Shown in pieces: positions 7,873 through 16,658 of a DNA stretch of 64,000 nt. A model generated the notes under the pieces. It was not told the DNA's origin and ran no database searches. It was given only the letters and a program-made list of their open reading frames with translations. A program made the translations under genes and the position numbers. The stretch covers positions 1-64,000 of the forward strand of contig JAKRSD010000024.1 in assembly GCA_022402535.1 (NCBI GenBank). Direction: 5' to 3'. Every line of letters begins with the position of its first letter. The first letter of the stretch is position 1. The DNA comes from Flavobacteriales bacterium (GTDB lineage Bacteria; Bacteroidota; Bacteroidia; CAIKAF01).

Positions 7873-9806
7873 AGTTTATCATTCACATATTATTCGCTAC
7901 TGTGTCACTTTTGATTTTACAGGAGGGACTTGCACAGACGCATACCGATTTTAAGTCGAAAAACTTTCCACCTGAGAAAAAAGGAGAATTTAGTAAAGCA
8001 TTAGCGGCATTTAAGGAAGGCGAAAAGCAGTATAAGCTTTTCAAAGAGGGTAAAATTGCTGATCCGGGTCAGGCCATTTCGCTCTTAAAAACAGCGTTTG
8101 ATTTTAACCCGAATCATATTGCCCTGAACCGCTATTTAACCGATTTAATGTTACTTAAACCCAAAAATCCCGAGGCTCTGCCTCATCTGGAAAAACTCTA
8201 TGACCTGAAGGCAGATTTGTCTCCCATGGAGCTTTTTCTGCTGGGTTCACTCCTGCAGATTAACGAACAGTTTTTTAGGGCAGAGTTTGTTTTCAAAGAA
8301 TTTCTGAATGAGTCAGGCGACAATATTTTTTGGACAGAAGGACGACTTCAAAAAGCCACAAAACGAATTGAAGAATGTGTTGCGGGCCAATCCTTATTGG
8401 AAAAGAAAAAACTGTTTTCTACCGGAAAAGGATTTTTAAACACGCCCATTCCTTCCAATGCAGAGTATCTTTTTTACAATCATTTCATTGGTTGGAGCTA
8501 TTTTTCAGAAGGTGAACTCACTTCCCTTTCTGAGAAGGCTAAAAAATCACTGCAGATTCCTATTGAACACAGCACCAAATGGGTGTATTCCGATATAAAC
8601 GGCAGAACATACATTTATTCTGACGATTCTGCTTTTTATGAAAAAACCGGGGTAGCTCATTTTGAACTCACTAAAATAAATGAATCAGGAATAAATAAAG
8701 ACCCTTTCATTACCAACGATTTAAGCAAAATCTACTTTTCATCGAATCGTCCTGGCGGATATGGCGGATTTGATATCTGGATTGCCTATTTTTCTGCAAA
8801 AGGAAAACTGGTAGAAATCAAAAATGCCGGAAAAGCGGTAAATGATGAATACGACCAACTTGCTCCATTTCTGTCCTCTGATGAAAAATACTTCTTTGTG
8901 TCTTCAAACGGTAAGGGCACTGTGGGCGGATTTGATATATTTTATGGAGAACAGACCGATTCAATTGCTATATTGAAAAATATAGGTTTTCCCCTGAACA
9001 GCGGATATGATGAAACGGGTATTGTATTCGACATAACCGGAACCAAGGGATTTATTCGCAGATTGATTTCTGATTCTGTTGCATATATTCCTTTTAAAGA
9101 AACGGCAGGCGTTAAAAATTTAATGTTGATTGGCAGCGGATTTGAAACCTTTTCGGGCGGTGAAATAAAATACAAAGACTACTCCGTAAAACCTAAGCAT
9201 ACATTTACATCAGAAATTTGTAAACTGAAAATATGGCTCCCCCAGCACGAGTTTGGTGAAACCACCATTGAGATTTATGATTTAAACACCGGAAAAACCT
9301 ATTTCAAGAATCAGTATAATGATTCCACCACCATCCAGTTACTGATTCCTTCAAACCGAAATTTTGGCATTTTTTCAACCTCTAAAAACGGTACTTTTTC
9401 TTCACAAAGCATTCAGTTTACGCCGGGTGAAATTTTCACTGAAAAAACGTGTACGATAAAATTTAAACCTTTAAAAAAGGGCAGCGATATCATTCTCGAA
9501 AACATCTTATTCAGCAGAGATTATGTTGAAATGCAGTCCGAATCAACATTTGAAATCAATCGCATAGCCCAGTGGCTGAAAGAGCGTCCTAAGGTAAAGG
9601 TGGAAATAGCGGTTCATACCGATCCGCTTTCCATGCACAGTGTAGCCATTGCGGCAGGAGAATCTGCCGCATTTCAGGTTACTGAAATCCTGAAATCTGA
9701 AGGTATTGAAAAAAAACGGTTAGACTGGATGTTTTACGGCTCTGAAAAACCTTTGAAAAATACTGAATCTTCAAAGCGAATTGAGCTGATCATCACAGAC
9801 AAATAG
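7869..9806 (+). CDS. PD40 beta-propeller / OmpA-like domain envelope protein
   Basis: 645 residues. The start is TTG at 7869, overlapping the TGA of the preceding gene, and is supported by the signal peptide (MKFIIHILFATVSLLILQEGLAQ). Residues about 30-170 are helical and TPR-like. Residues about 270-390 contain PD40 (WD40-like) repeats: SNRPGGYGGFDIW and SNGKGTVGGFDIFYG. The last 110 residues resemble an OmpA C-terminal peptidoglycan-binding domain (ILFSRDYVEMQSES...EIAVHTD...GIEKKRLDWMFYGSEKP...RIELII). This layout is common in Bacteroidota envelope and PorE-like proteins. In the OmpA-like part the usual LSxxRAxxV helix reads AAGESAAFQV, so the conserved diaminopimelate-binding Arg is replaced, and peptidoglycan binding is uncertain. 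It is probably an outer-membrane or periplasmic scaffold working with the upstream TPR protein. Confidence 0.85.
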   Translation: MKFIIHILFATVSLLILQEGLAQTHTDFKSKNFPPEKKGEFSKALAAFKEGEKQYKLFKEGKIADPGQAISLLKTAFDFNPNHIALNRYLTDLMLLKPKNPEALPHLEKLYDLKADLSPMELFLLGSLLQINEQFFRAEFVFKEFLNESGDNIFWTEGRLQKATKRIEECVAGQSLLEKKKLFSTGKGFLNTPIPSNAEYLFYNHFIGWSYFSEGELTSLSEKAKKSLQIPIEHSTKWVYSDINGRTYIYSDDSAFYEKTGVAHFELTKINESGINKDPFITNDLSKIYFSSNRPGGYGGFDIWIAYFSAKGKLVEIKNAGKAVNDEYDQLAPFLSSDEKYFFVSSNGKGTVGGFDIFYGEQTDSIAILKNIGFPLNSGYDETGIVFDITGTKGFIRRLISDSVAYIPFKETAGVKNLMLIGSGFETFSGGEIKYKDYSVKPKHTFTSEICKLKIWLPQHEFGETTIEIYDLNTGKTYFKNQYNDSTTIQLLIPSNRNFGIFSTSKNGTFSSQSIQFTPGEIFTEKTCTIKFKPLKKGSDIILENILFSRDYVEMQSESTFEINRIAQWLKERPKVKVEIAVHTDPLSMHSVAIAAGESAAFQVTEILKSEGIEKKRLDWMFYGSEKPLKNTESSKRIELIITDK

Positions 9807-9811
9807 CACTA

Positions 9812-10519
9812 ATGGATTCTATTGTTATCAAAACGACCGGAGATGGAAGCAAAACCCTGTTTCATGCCAAACTGAACGAGCATTATCACAGTATTCATGG
9901 AGCATTAACCGAAAGTCGGCATGTATTTATACAACATGGGCTTTCTCTATATTATTCTTCGGGAATGCGGAATGAAATTTCCATTTTGGAAATTGGTTTA
10001 GGTACTGGACTCAACGCCGCCCTGACCATGAGTAAAGCCGATGAATTAATCACCCGTGTGCATTACACCGCGTTGGAAACTCATCCAGTCAATAGCGATA
10101 TTTTATTCCAGATGGAATATGATAAAATACTTTCTACCAAAGAATTTGAAGCCCTTACACTTATACACAGTGCCGATTGGGAAAAACGGGTAGAAACCGC
10201 TCCGTTTTTTTCCTTTTTAAAATTAAACATACCTGTTCAGGATTTCGATTCCAAAGAACATTTCGACATCATTTACTTTGACGCCTTTGCGCCCGAAAAA
10301 CAACCCGAAATGTGGACAGAAGCCATTTTTAAAAGCTGTTTTGATTGGTTGATTCCAGGGGGAATTTTAGTCAGTTATTGTGCCAAAGGGCAATTCAAAA
10401 GAGACTTAAAAAGTGTTGGATTTGATGTAAAAAAATACCCCGGGCCACCGGGAAAAAGAGAAATGACCGTGGCGGTGAAGCCTATTTTTTCAGAGAGCCC
10501 AGATACCAATACAGATTAG
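9812..10519 (+). CDS. mnmD: tRNA 5-methylaminomethyl-2-thiouridine methyltransferase MnmD
   Basis: 235 residues, the stand-alone methyltransferase form of the MnmC N-terminal domain. The family uses S-adenosylmethionine to methylate 5-aminomethyl-uridine at the tRNA wobble position. Visible features are the N-terminal YHSIHGALTESRHVFIQHGL block, the SAM-binding EIGLGTGLNA motif (residues about 62-71), and the family motif YFDAFAPEKQPEMW (about 154-167), followed by GGILVSYCAKGQFKRDLK. The FAD-dependent oxidase domain of bifunctional MnmC is absent. It sits 5 bp after the OmpA-like gene, so it is probably co-transcribed although functionally unrelated. Its last 38 bp overlap the end of the convergent outer-membrane barrel gene. 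Confidence 0.93.
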   Translation: MDSIVIKTTGDGSKTLFHAKLNEHYHSIHGALTESRHVFIQHGLSLYYSSGMRNEISILEIGLGTGLNAALTMSKADELITRVHYTALETHPVNSDILFQMEYDKILSTKEFEALTLIHSADWEKRVETAPFFSFLKLNIPVQDFDSKEHFDIIYFDAFAPEKQPEMWTEAIFKSCFDWLIPGGILVSYCAKGQFKRDLKSVGFDVKKYPGPPGKREMTVAVKPIFSESPDTNTD

Positions 10520-11273
10520 CCGAAAGGTATCCGAAATGGTCAATTCCGCCGGTTTGACCCGGCAAAAAACGGTTGAGTAAAAATTGGTGAGAATAACCCA
10601 ATCCCAGATCGATAAAATCGTGCATTTTAAACCGCAATCCGGCTTCTACAGGAATGAGAAATGCATTACCGGAAGCAATTACCGTAGTTTCATACGTATA
10701 ATCTCTATCTAATTTTTGAGGATTGCCGTTAGTTGCGTTGCTTTGCGCCTGATCTCTGAGAATGCCGTCGTCCCACAAATAATAGGACAATTCATCCGCA
10801 TTTTTCATATCCGATTTTGAGCGAAAATTCATATAGCCTGCTCCCACGGAAAAATATGGCGAGACAGCTTGTCTTTTACCGACAATCTGATCAAAATGCA
10901 CCGAAAACCTTACATCGCCTGAAATTAAACGGCTTTGAAAATTATCAAATTCTGAAAATGTGTGCTTTTCTCCAGCTGTTTTTCCGTAGAAAATCCGTCC
11001 CTTCACTCCCACCCATTTGCCAAAACGTTGCTCTACTTCGGCATGTGTACCCCATCTTACTCCGCTGAACTTGGAAAGCGTACGGTCACTGTTGATATTA
11101 CCCGTGTAGAAAGTAGCTCCTCCTCCAATGGAAATAACAGGTAATGCATATCGATCATCGAAAGAAGGAGAAGCCATTCCTTCATCTGAAATATCGGTAT
11201 TCCCTTTTTGTGCTTTTGCCGAAAGCAGCAAAAAAACGGATGAAACCAGCAGCAGATTGCGATATAAAGCCAT
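10482..11273 (-). CDS. Outer-membrane beta-barrel protein
   Basis: 263 residues with a signal peptide (MALYRNLLLVSSVFLLLSAKAQ) and a mature part of alternating amphipathic strands: VISIGGGATFYTGNIN, WVGVKGRIFYGK, VSPYFSVGAGYMNFRS, IPVEAGLRFKMHDFIDLGLGYSHQF, and the C-terminal FGYLSANLYWYLGSLKK. This is the pattern of an eight-stranded OmpX/OmpA-type barrel. No specific function can be assigned. It follows the LOG-family gene by 27 bp on the same strand and may be the third gene of a uvrA-LOG-barrel unit. Its 3' end overlaps the end of mnmD by 38 bp on the opposite strand. Confidence 0.82.
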   Translation of the reverse strand: MALYRNLLLVSSVFLLLSAKAQKGNTDISDEGMASPSFDDRYALPVISIGGGATFYTGNINSDRTLSKFSGVRWGTHAEVEQRFGKWVGVKGRIFYGKTAGEKHTFSEFDNFQSRLISGDVRFSVHFDQIVGKRQAVSPYFSVGAGYMNFRSKSDMKNADELSYYLWDDGILRDQAQSNATNGNPQKLDRDYTYETTVIASGNAFLIPVEAGLRFKMHDFIDLGLGYSHQFLLNRFLPGQTGGIDHFGYLSANLYWYLGSLKK

Positions 11274-11300
11274 ACTATAAATTGAGGCTTAAATGTAAAA

Positions 11301-12026
11301 TTAAAAGTTTGGTTTCAGCATGTATTTGGAGTAAAAATCTGTAATGATTTTTACGGCTTCATCGGCAGTATCTGCTAAATGAAACAGATTCATGTCTTCC
11401 GGATTGATATATTTTTCCTGACCCAATACGGTCTGTTTAATCCAATCTATCAGCCCTTGCCAATAATCGCGGCCAACCAACACGATCGGAAACTTACCAA
11501 TTTTATGGGTTTGAATCAGCGTGAAGGCTTCAAACATTTCATCCAGCGTTCCAAACCCGCCCGGCAATACCACAAACCCTTGGCTGTACTTCATAAACAC
11601 CACCTTACGTACAAAAAAGTAATCGAAAGCGATGAGTTTATCCCGGTCTATAAACGGGTTGGCTTCCTGTTCAAATGGCAGATTGATATGAAGTCCTACC
11701 GATTTTCCGCCACCACGGTTAGCCCCTTTGTTTGCGGCTTCCATGATACCGGGTCCCCCACCGGATATAATTCCATATCCTTTAATGGTAAGTTTATGCG
11801 CAATTTCTTCAGCCATCACATAGTATGGATTATCCGAATGGGTTCGGGCGGAACCAAAAATAGAAACACAGGGTCCAATCCGCGCCATTTTATCAAATGC
11901 ACTTACAAACTCTCCCATCACTTTAAAGAGTTCCCAACTATCGTTTGATTTAATGTCGTTCCAATCTTTTTCCAGAAAGGCGTCTGCAATTTTGTTGTCG
12001 ATGTTTTTTTCAGGATTATTCATCAT
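11301..12026 (-). CDS. LOG-family protein (TIGR00730 Rossmann fold; possible nucleoside monophosphate phosphoribohydrolase)
   Basis: 241 residues with the two signatures of the LOG (lysine decarboxylase-like) family: GGGPGIMEAANKGA (around residue 100) and PGGFGTLDEMFEAF (around residue 160), which form the nucleotide and catalytic site. Family members cleave the N-glycosidic bond of nucleoside 5'-monophosphates, with cytokinin precursors or AMP as known substrates; the substrate here cannot be read from the sequence. An N-terminal extension of about 50 residues precedes the CVSIFGSARTHSDNPYY start of the domain. It lies 4 bp downstream of uvrA on the same strand and is surely co-transcribed with it. 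Two in-frame ATG codons (12026 and 12023) could serve as start. Confidence 0.92.
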   Translation of the reverse strand: MMNNPEKNIDNKIADAFLEKDWNDIKSNDSWELFKVMGEFVSAFDKMARIGPCVSIFGSARTHSDNPYYVMAEEIAHKLTIKGYGIISGGGPGIMEAANKGANRGGGKSVGLHINLPFEQEANPFIDRDKLIAFDYFFVRKVVFMKYSQGFVVLPGGFGTLDEMFEAFTLIQTHKIGKFPIVLVGRDYWQGLIDWIKQTVLGQEKYINPEDMNLFHLADTADEAVKIITDFYSKYMLKPNF

Positions 12027-12030
12027 ACGT

Positions 12031-14871
12031 TCAATTTAAAAATTCTTTATTCAGATATGGGGCTGTAAAGCCTTTGCCAAATTCCACCAATTTTTCGGGT
12101 GTGCCTTCAAAAACTACGTTTCCGCCGTTTCGTCCTCCTTCGGGCCCCATATCAATAATGTAATCGGCACATTTTATCACATCCATGTTATGTTCTATCA
12201 CAATGATGGTGTTTCCCTTATCGGCCAGTTTATTGAGTACATCCAAAAGGATTCGGATATCTTCAAAATGCAGGCCGGTTGTGGGTTCATCCAACACATA
12301 AACGGTATTTCCGGTATCTTTTTTATTCAGTTCGGAGGCTAATTTAATACGCTGGGCCTCTCCTCCCGAAAGAGTTACGGCATTTTGTCCCAGGGTAATG
12401 TACCCCAAACCGATTTCATGAATGGTTTGAATTTTACGGTTTATGTGTGGAATGGGTTCAAAAAAGGATACCGCTTCCTCAATATTCATATTGAGCACAT
12501 CGCTGATGGATTTGCCTTTATACCTCACTTCCAGCGTTTCGCGGTTATATCGTTTGCCCTGACAGGTTTCGCAATTCACATACACATCCGGCAGGAAATT
12601 CATTTCGATGCTTCGCAAGCCGGCCCCCTGACAGGTTTCGCAACGGCCGCCTTTCACGTTGAAAGAAAATCTTCCCGGTTTGTACCCCCGAATTTTAGCT
12701 TCGGGCAACTCGGAAAATAGAGTCCGTATATCTGAAAAAACACCCGTGTACGTGGCCGGATTGCTTCGCGGGGTTCTTCCTATCGGGGATTGGTCTATGC
12801 TGATTACTTTATCAATTTTGTCAAGCCCTTTTATTTTTTTAAAAGGCAACGGTTTTTTAAGGGCATTAAAAAAATGGGCCGAAAGTGCCGGCTGTAGCGT
12901 TTCGCGTATCAAAGATGATTTTCCGCTGCCCGATACACCCGTTACACAAATAAATTGCCCAAGCGGAAAACTCACCGACACATTTTTAAGGTTATGCCCC
13001 GTGGCGCCTTCAATTTTGAGAACCTCGCCGTTTCCTTTTCGTCTTTTGCTGGGGATTTCAATTGCCATTTTTCCCGAGAGATAGCGGGCAGTTACCGAAT
13101 TACTCTTTCTGATTTCATCAGGATTGCCATGAGCCACGATTCGGCCTCCGTGAATTCCGGCACCGGGACCGATATCCACTACATAATCGGCCATGTTTAT
13201 CATGTCCTTATCATGTTCCACAACTATGATTGAATTACCAGAGTCTCTGAGCTTTTTCAATGATTCTATCAAGCGGTCATTATCGCGCTGATGAAGCCCT
13301 ATGCTGGGTTCATCCAATATATAAAGTACTCCCGTCAGTCCGCTACCCACCTGGGTTGCCAGTCTAATCCGCTGACTTTCGCCACCGGACAGCGTTCCTG
13401 CGGGCCTGTCCAACGTCAGGTAATTCAGACCTATATCCATCAGGAAACCGATTCTTTTTCGAATTTCTTTCAATACTTCACGGGCAATCACATTCTGTTT
13501 TTCGGATAACTGAGGCTCAATATGGTCGAACCACACCTGAAGCTCCGAAATATCCATCCCGGAAAGTTCGTGGATATTTTTTCCCGCAAGCTTAAAATAT
13601 AAAGCTTCTTTTTTGAGCCTTGCTCCCCGACATTCGGGACACACTTTATCTTCCATAAAGCTGTTTGCCCATCTCACCAAAGGAGCCGAAGATTCTTCTT
13701 CGATACTTCGTTTGATGAAATTGGCAATCCCTTCAAAATTCATGGAAAAACTTTGAATTCCCGTGCTGTCTTCCACTTTCACCATTTCGTCGGTGCCATA
13801 TAAAATAGCGTTCATTCCTTCTTCAGAAATATCTTCGATGGGGGTGCTCAGCGTAAAATCATGAAGTTTACCGATGGCTTCAATCTGTTTGATGATCCAG
13901 GTTCCTCCCGTTTCCTGCAAGGGGGCCAACCCGCCCTGTTTGATTGATTTTTTGGGATCAGGAACCAATTTCGAATATTCAACAGACAATACTGTACCCA
14001 AGCCGTTACAATGGGTGCAAGCCCCATAAGGCGAATTGAACGAAAAGAGATTGGGAGCCGGTTCATCGTAAGAAACGCCCGAAGTTGGACACATTAAATG
14101 ACGGCTGAAATGGCGCGGTTCCTGAAGTTTTTCTACCAAAACCATCAGCGAACCCCTACCCGCCTTCATGGCTATTTGAATGGCTCTTTTAAGTCTGGAT
14201 TCGTTTTTCGCGTTTACTTCCAGCTTATCAATCAGAATTTCAATATCATGAATTTTGTACCGATCGAGCTTTAAACCGAATGCAATGTCTTTGATTTCAC
14301 CATCAATGCGGGCTCTGTTGTAGCCCTGTTTGCGAATTTTATCCAGTAATTCCCGGTAATGGCCTTTGCGGCCTTTCACAATGGGAGCCAAAATGGTAAT
14401 ATCCGAATTGATGTATTCGGTTTGGATAAGGTGCAGAATCTGTTCTTCCGTAAATCGCACCATTTTTTCGCCTGTTACGTAGGAATAGGCTTCCCCTGCG
14501 CGGGCATATAACAACCTGATAAAATCATAAATTTCGGTTACCGTACCCACGGTAGAACGCGGATTGCGGCCTACTGTTTTTTGTTCTATGGAAATCACGG
14601 GACTCAAACCGGTGATTTTATCTACATCGGGGCGTTCTCCCGAACCTAAAAATTTACGGGCATAGGCCGAAAAACTTTCTATGTAGCGCCGTTGGCCTTC
14701 GGCATAAATAGTGTCAAAAGCTAAAGAAGATTTTCCACTACCGCTCAACCCCGTAAAAACCACCAAACTGTCTCTGGGTATGGTTAAATCTACATTTTTA
14801 AGGTTATGTTCTCTGGCTCCAAATATTTCAATATGTCCTTCTTCGTAATCCTTCACTGCTTTTTTCTTCAA
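12031..14871 (-). CDS. uvrA: Excinuclease ABC subunit A
   Basis: 946 residues, full length for UvrA, the damage-sensing ATPase of nucleotide excision repair. It has two ABC ATPase modules: an N-terminal Walker A (GLSGSGKSS, residues 41-49), a first ABC signature with Walker B (LSGGESQRI...LDEPSIGLHQRDN), then a second Walker A (GVSGSGKSSL, near 645) and a second signature (LSGGEAQRIKLASEL, LDEPTTGLHF). Zinc-binding CxxC pairs are visible (CTHCNG, CPECRG, CETCQG twice). The start used is TTG at 14871, just upstream of the conserved IEIFGAREHNLKNVDL; a GTG five codons later is the alternative. The LOG-family gene follows by 4 bp. Confidence 0.97.
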   Translation of the reverse strand: MKKKAVKDYEEGHIEIFGAREHNLKNVDLTIPRDSLVVFTGLSGSGKSSLAFDTIYAEGQRRYIESFSAYARKFLGSGERPDVDKITGLSPVISIEQKTVGRNPRSTVGTVTEIYDFIRLLYARAGEAYSYVTGEKMVRFTEEQILHLIQTEYINSDITILAPIVKGRKGHYRELLDKIRKQGYNRARIDGEIKDIAFGLKLDRYKIHDIEILIDKLEVNAKNESRLKRAIQIAMKAGRGSLMVLVEKLQEPRHFSRHLMCPTSGVSYDEPAPNLFSFNSPYGACTHCNGLGTVLSVEYSKLVPDPKKSIKQGGLAPLQETGGTWIIKQIEAIGKLHDFTLSTPIEDISEEGMNAILYGTDEMVKVEDSTGIQSFSMNFEGIANFIKRSIEEESSAPLVRWANSFMEDKVCPECRGARLKKEALYFKLAGKNIHELSGMDISELQVWFDHIEPQLSEKQNVIAREVLKEIRKRIGFLMDIGLNYLTLDRPAGTLSGGESQRIRLATQVGSGLTGVLYILDEPSIGLHQRDNDRLIESLKKLRDSGNSIIVVEHDKDMINMADYVVDIGPGAGIHGGRIVAHGNPDEIRKSNSVTARYLSGKMAIEIPSKRRKGNGEVLKIEGATGHNLKNVSVSFPLGQFICVTGVSGSGKSSLIRETLQPALSAHFFNALKKPLPFKKIKGLDKIDKVISIDQSPIGRTPRSNPATYTGVFSDIRTLFSELPEAKIRGYKPGRFSFNVKGGRCETCQGAGLRSIEMNFLPDVYVNCETCQGKRYNRETLEVRYKGKSISDVLNMNIEEAVSFFEPIPHINRKIQTIHEIGLGYITLGQNAVTLSGGEAQRIKLASELNKKDTGNTVYVLDEPTTGLHFEDIRILLDVLNKLADKGNTIIVIEHNMDVIKCADYIIDMGPEGGRNGGNVVFEGTPEKLVEFGKGFTAPYLNKEFLN

Positions 14872-15023
14872 TAAACCGCTAAATTAATGGGAATGTTGTT
14901 TAGTCCCGAAATTATTCGGGTAAAACTCCTTTAATTTTATCAGCGAGTAAAATAAATCTTCTTCAAATAATGCAGTAACTGTTCTGAAAGTACATTGAAA
15001 ATTGCCGAGTTCATTGAAAAATA

Positions 15024-16112
15024 TTAAGAGCCTGAGAGATTTTCTTTGGATTTTCGGGTTTTAGTAGCATAAAATAAACCTCCCAGTACGGCTATAAAAT
15101 AAACTCCACATAGAATTGAATACAGTAATGACCATTCATAAATCCTGTTAATCAGAAAAATGATAATTACTGAGGATAAAAGCGGAATGGCTAAAAAAAG
15201 AAGCGAAACATTACCCTGCGAAACACCATTATATACTAAACAATGTGTAGTGTGGTCTCTTCCACCCACAAATGGCGATTGACCTCTCATAAGGCGGTTT
15301 ATTGTAACGGTTGTGGTATCAGCGATAGGCCCCAGAAAAAGCAACGCCGCCATGATAATCTGCTTAGCCTGCACGGGTTCACCATAATAATCTAAACCAT
15401 TCCAAAGAAATTTCACACCAATCCAGGCTAAAAACACACCAAGAAACTGACTACCCGTGTCGCCCATATAAATAACTGCGGGATGACGGTTATGATACAT
15501 GAAACCGATTAATGATGCTCCCACTCCCATGGACACCGCAAACCAGAATGAATCTGTTTGACCGTTATAAATCAATAAACTAATAATACCGGCAATAATT
15601 CCCAGAGAGGTTAAAGTAGTTACTCCGTCCATGTTATCCAGCATATTAATGCTGTTCATCAATCCCACCACCCAAAGCAGCGTGAGTGTATAGTTCAGCC
15701 ATTCAAAAGGAGAGGTTTTGATATAGTTTCCAGAATAAATAAAGAGAAAACCGCAGGCAAACTGCACCAAAAACTTCATAAAGGGACGCGTGTTATAGGC
15801 ATCGTCTGCAAGCCCCATCATAAAACCCATGGTACACACTACCATAAACACAAACAACAAGAAACGGTCTGTTTCAACCACCGGAAAATAGGCTAGAAAA
15901 CCGGCGGATGTAAGCAGAAACATCATGTAAAACGAGATGCCGCCCAATGCCGGTTTTACCTGAGTAGTCCACCGGACAACATTTTCATTTCTTGTGCCCA
16001 AATTGGTTGAAAACTTCAGTAATATTTTATTTACCAGCGTAGTAAAAAAAATCAGGACCGAAATTAAGATAGCATAAAATATAAATCTGTAGTTTAAGTA
16101 GAGTTCAGACAT
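15024..16112 (-). CDS. MraY/WecA-like undecaprenyl-phosphate sugar-1-phosphate transferase
   Basis: 362 residues, a polytopic membrane protein with about 10-11 hydrophobic segments. It belongs to the family that transfers a sugar-1-phosphate (often GlcNAc-1-P) from a UDP-sugar to undecaprenyl phosphate, starting glycan assembly. Conserved motifs are GLADDAYNTRPFMKF (the Asp pair on the first cytosolic loop), NSINMLDNMDGV (Asn/Asp catalytic loop), HNRHPAVIYMGDTGSQFLG, and GRDHTTHCLVYNG, the His-containing loop. It is last in the leftward polysaccharide cluster, 3 bp after rfbC. The context and the DHTTH loop favour a WecA-type role over MraY, since no other mur genes of the dcw cluster are nearby. 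Confidence 0.9.
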   Translation of the reverse strand: MSELYLNYRFIFYAILISVLIFFTTLVNKILLKFSTNLGTRNENVVRWTTQVKPALGGISFYMMFLLTSAGFLAYFPVVETDRFLLFVFMVVCTMGFMMGLADDAYNTRPFMKFLVQFACGFLFIYSGNYIKTSPFEWLNYTLTLLWVVGLMNSINMLDNMDGVTTLTSLGIIAGIISLLIYNGQTDSFWFAVSMGVGASLIGFMYHNRHPAVIYMGDTGSQFLGVFLAWIGVKFLWNGLDYYGEPVQAKQIIMAALLFLGPIADTTTVTINRLMRGQSPFVGGRDHTTHCLVYNGVSQGNVSLLFLAIPLLSSVIIIFLINRIYEWSLLYSILCGVYFIAVLGGLFYATKTRKSKENLSGS

Positions 16113-16115
16113 AGG

Positions 16116-16658
16116 CTAGAATGGGGATTTGAAGTCTTTTAAATACGGAGCTTGTAAATCTTTTTCAGAAAGAATCGGGTTTAATTCTCCCCAGTTAATA
16201 TTCAAATCAGGGTCATTCCATCGTATGGCTTTTTCAGCTTCTTTATTGTAGTATGAGGTACATTTATACGAAAAAATGGTTTGATCTTCGAGTACTAAAA
16301 AGCCGTGAGCAAATCCGGGGGGAATCCAAAATTGTTTTTTGTTTTCCCCGCTTAGTATTACTGAAACATGTTGTCCAAAGGTATCCGAATCTTTTCTAAT
16401 GTCAACCGCTACATCAAGTACGGAACCGGTAATAACCCGTACTAATTTCCCCTGGGCAAAAGGCGGAGTTTGAAAATGCAACCCTCTAAGCACACCTTTA
16501 TTTGAAAGAGATTCGTTATCCTGTAGAAATCGCCCTTCAATATTTAACTTTTCAAGCCAAGACTCTCGGAAAGATTCGAAAAACCAACCCCTTGAATCAC
16601 CAAAAACTGTTGGTTCAATTTCAAAAAGCCCTTTAATATTCGTCTCTTTAATTTGCAT
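16116..16658 (-). CDS. rfbC: dTDP-4-dehydrorhamnose 3,5-epimerase
   Basis: 180 residues, usual length for RmlC/RfbC, a cupin enzyme that epimerises dTDP-4-keto-6-deoxyglucose at C3 and C5 on the way to dTDP-L-rhamnose. Recognisable blocks are GLFEIEPTVFGDSRGWFFESF, QDNESLSNKGVLRGLHFQ (with the catalytic His), GKLVRVITGSVLDVAVDIRKDS, FWIPPGFAHGFLVLED and SYKCTSYYNKEAEKAIRWNDPDL. It overlaps the end of the Wzc-like gene by 11 bp and is followed after 3 bp by the WecA-like gene. Its pathway partners rfbA, rfbB and rfbD are not in the window. Confidence 0.96.
   Translation of the reverse strand: MQIKETNIKGLFEIEPTVFGDSRGWFFESFRESWLEKLNIEGRFLQDNESLSNKGVLRGLHFQTPPFAQGKLVRVITGSVLDVAVDIRKDSDTFGQHVSVILSGENKKQFWIPPGFAHGFLVLEDQTIFSYKCTSYYNKEAEKAIRWNDPDLNINWGELNPILSEKDLQAPYLKDFKSPF

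Noticed and set aside
14905-14920. Hairpin CCCGAA-atta-TTCGGG as terminator between mraY-like gene and uvrA
   Set aside because: Short stem of 6 bp with no T-run in either direction; not convincing as a terminator.
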